Shown: positions 6,860-6,937 of the stretch, piece after piece
How positions within the stretch are numbered: position 1 is the stretch's first letter
Layout of the letters: every line of letters begins with the position of its first letter
Origin: Desulfobulbaceae bacterium
GTDB lineage: Bacteria > Desulfobacterota > Desulfobulbia > Desulfobulbales > Desulfobulbaceae
NCBI GenBank assembly: GCA_026986885.1
Contig: JALSNT010000618.1
Coordinates: forward strand, 1 to 6,937
Length of the DNA: 6,937 nt
Direction of reading: 5' to 3'
Made by a program: the position numbers and the translations under genes
The notes under the pieces: model-generated
What the model saw: only the letters and a program-made list of their open reading frames with translations
Told to the model about the DNA's origin: nothing
Databases searched by the model: none

Positions 6860-6868
6860 ACATTGTAG

Positions 6869-6925
6869 GTCTGCTTGAGTGGAACGAAAGCGGACAAACA
6901 GCAACCACTACCTTTGTCTGCTTTC
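6869..6925 (+). promoter_or_regulatory. Two mutually exclusive hairpins (attenuator-like)
   Basis: Hairpin A pairs GTCTGCTT (6869-6876) with AAGCGGAC (6888-6895): 8 bp including one G-U, with an 11-base loop. Hairpin B pairs GAAAGCGGACAAA (6886-6898) with TTTGTCTGCTTTC (6913-6925): 13 bp including one G-U, with a 14-base loop, followed by TTTATT. Both need the same central arm, so only one can form at a time. Hairpin B is longer and followed by a T-rich stretch. This resembles an anti-terminator/terminator pair controlling something downstream of the window, but the T-run is short and no downstream gene can be seen. Confidence 0.3.
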
Positions 6926-6937
6926 TTTATTGGTAAT

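Larger units (their letters stand above)
6562..6937. other. Gene-free intergenic stretch upstream of hpnM
   Basis: I find no supportable protein gene, tRNA or rRNA in these 376 bp. The stretch is A/T-rich at its left end. Visible items are a perfect 10-bp palindrome, AGCTTAAGCT (6562-6571), directly before the hpnM ATG; the candidate hpnM promoter; a plus-strand TATAAT with an adjoining dyad (6746-6767); and three hairpins between 6829 and 6925. The only open frames are a 53-codon minus frame (6671-6832) without a ribosome binding site and a 26-codon plus frame (6856-6936). The right part may be the leader of a gene beyond the window. Confidence 0.6.

Noticed and set aside
1..6937. CRISPR array, insertion sequence, tRNA or prophage elements
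   Set aside because: I saw no regularly spaced repeats, transposase motifs, terminal inverted repeats with target duplications, or tRNA cloverleaf sequence.

Overview
The window carries five complete or nearly complete protein genes. Four match hopanoid-associated (hpn) families by motif; the fifth is a PAPS-type sulfotransferase. G+C looks moderate by eye, the protein genes are tightly packed and the intergenic gaps are A/T-rich. Together these suggest a Gram-negative bacterium, perhaps of the Desulfobacterota (old Deltaproteobacteria). The Gram-negative assignment follows from the periplasmic MlaC-like carrier and the RND pump. The finer placement is an impression only, because there is no rRNA or marker gene here.

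Layout from left to right. An HpnA-like NAD-dependent sugar epimerase/dehydratase (2-985, +) runs tail to tail into a membrane-anchored sulfotransferase (1050-2177, -). A short A/T-rich hairpin followed by a T-run (in the sulfotransferase direction) separates them and overlaps the hpnA stop codon. A 94-bp divergent promoter region (2178-2271) then leads into an hpnL-hpnN unit on the + strand. HpnL (2272-3264) is a polytopic UPF0104/LPG-synthase-TM-like membrane protein. HpnN (3268-5925) is an 885-residue MMPL/RND transporter that begins with GTG only 3 nt after the hpnL stop. HpnM (5926-6561, -), a secreted MlaC/Ttg2D-like carrier, is convergent with hpnN, and the two stop codons abut with no spacer. 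The last 376 bp (6562-6937) hold no gene I can support. They contain possible promoters, a dyad and a cluster of hairpins, two of which are mutually exclusive.

Working model: HpnN moves hopanoids or related polycyclic lipids out of the inner membrane, HpnM carries them through the periplasm to the outer membrane, and HpnL is an inner-membrane partner of unknown activity. HpnA and the sulfotransferase would be head-group or sugar modification enzymes. The HpnN role rests on work on the family in other bacteria. The sulfotransferase link, and therefore a sulfated hopanoid or glycolipid, is inferred only from position. No squalene-hopene cyclase or squalene synthesis gene is present in the window, so the substrate cannot be settled from this sequence.
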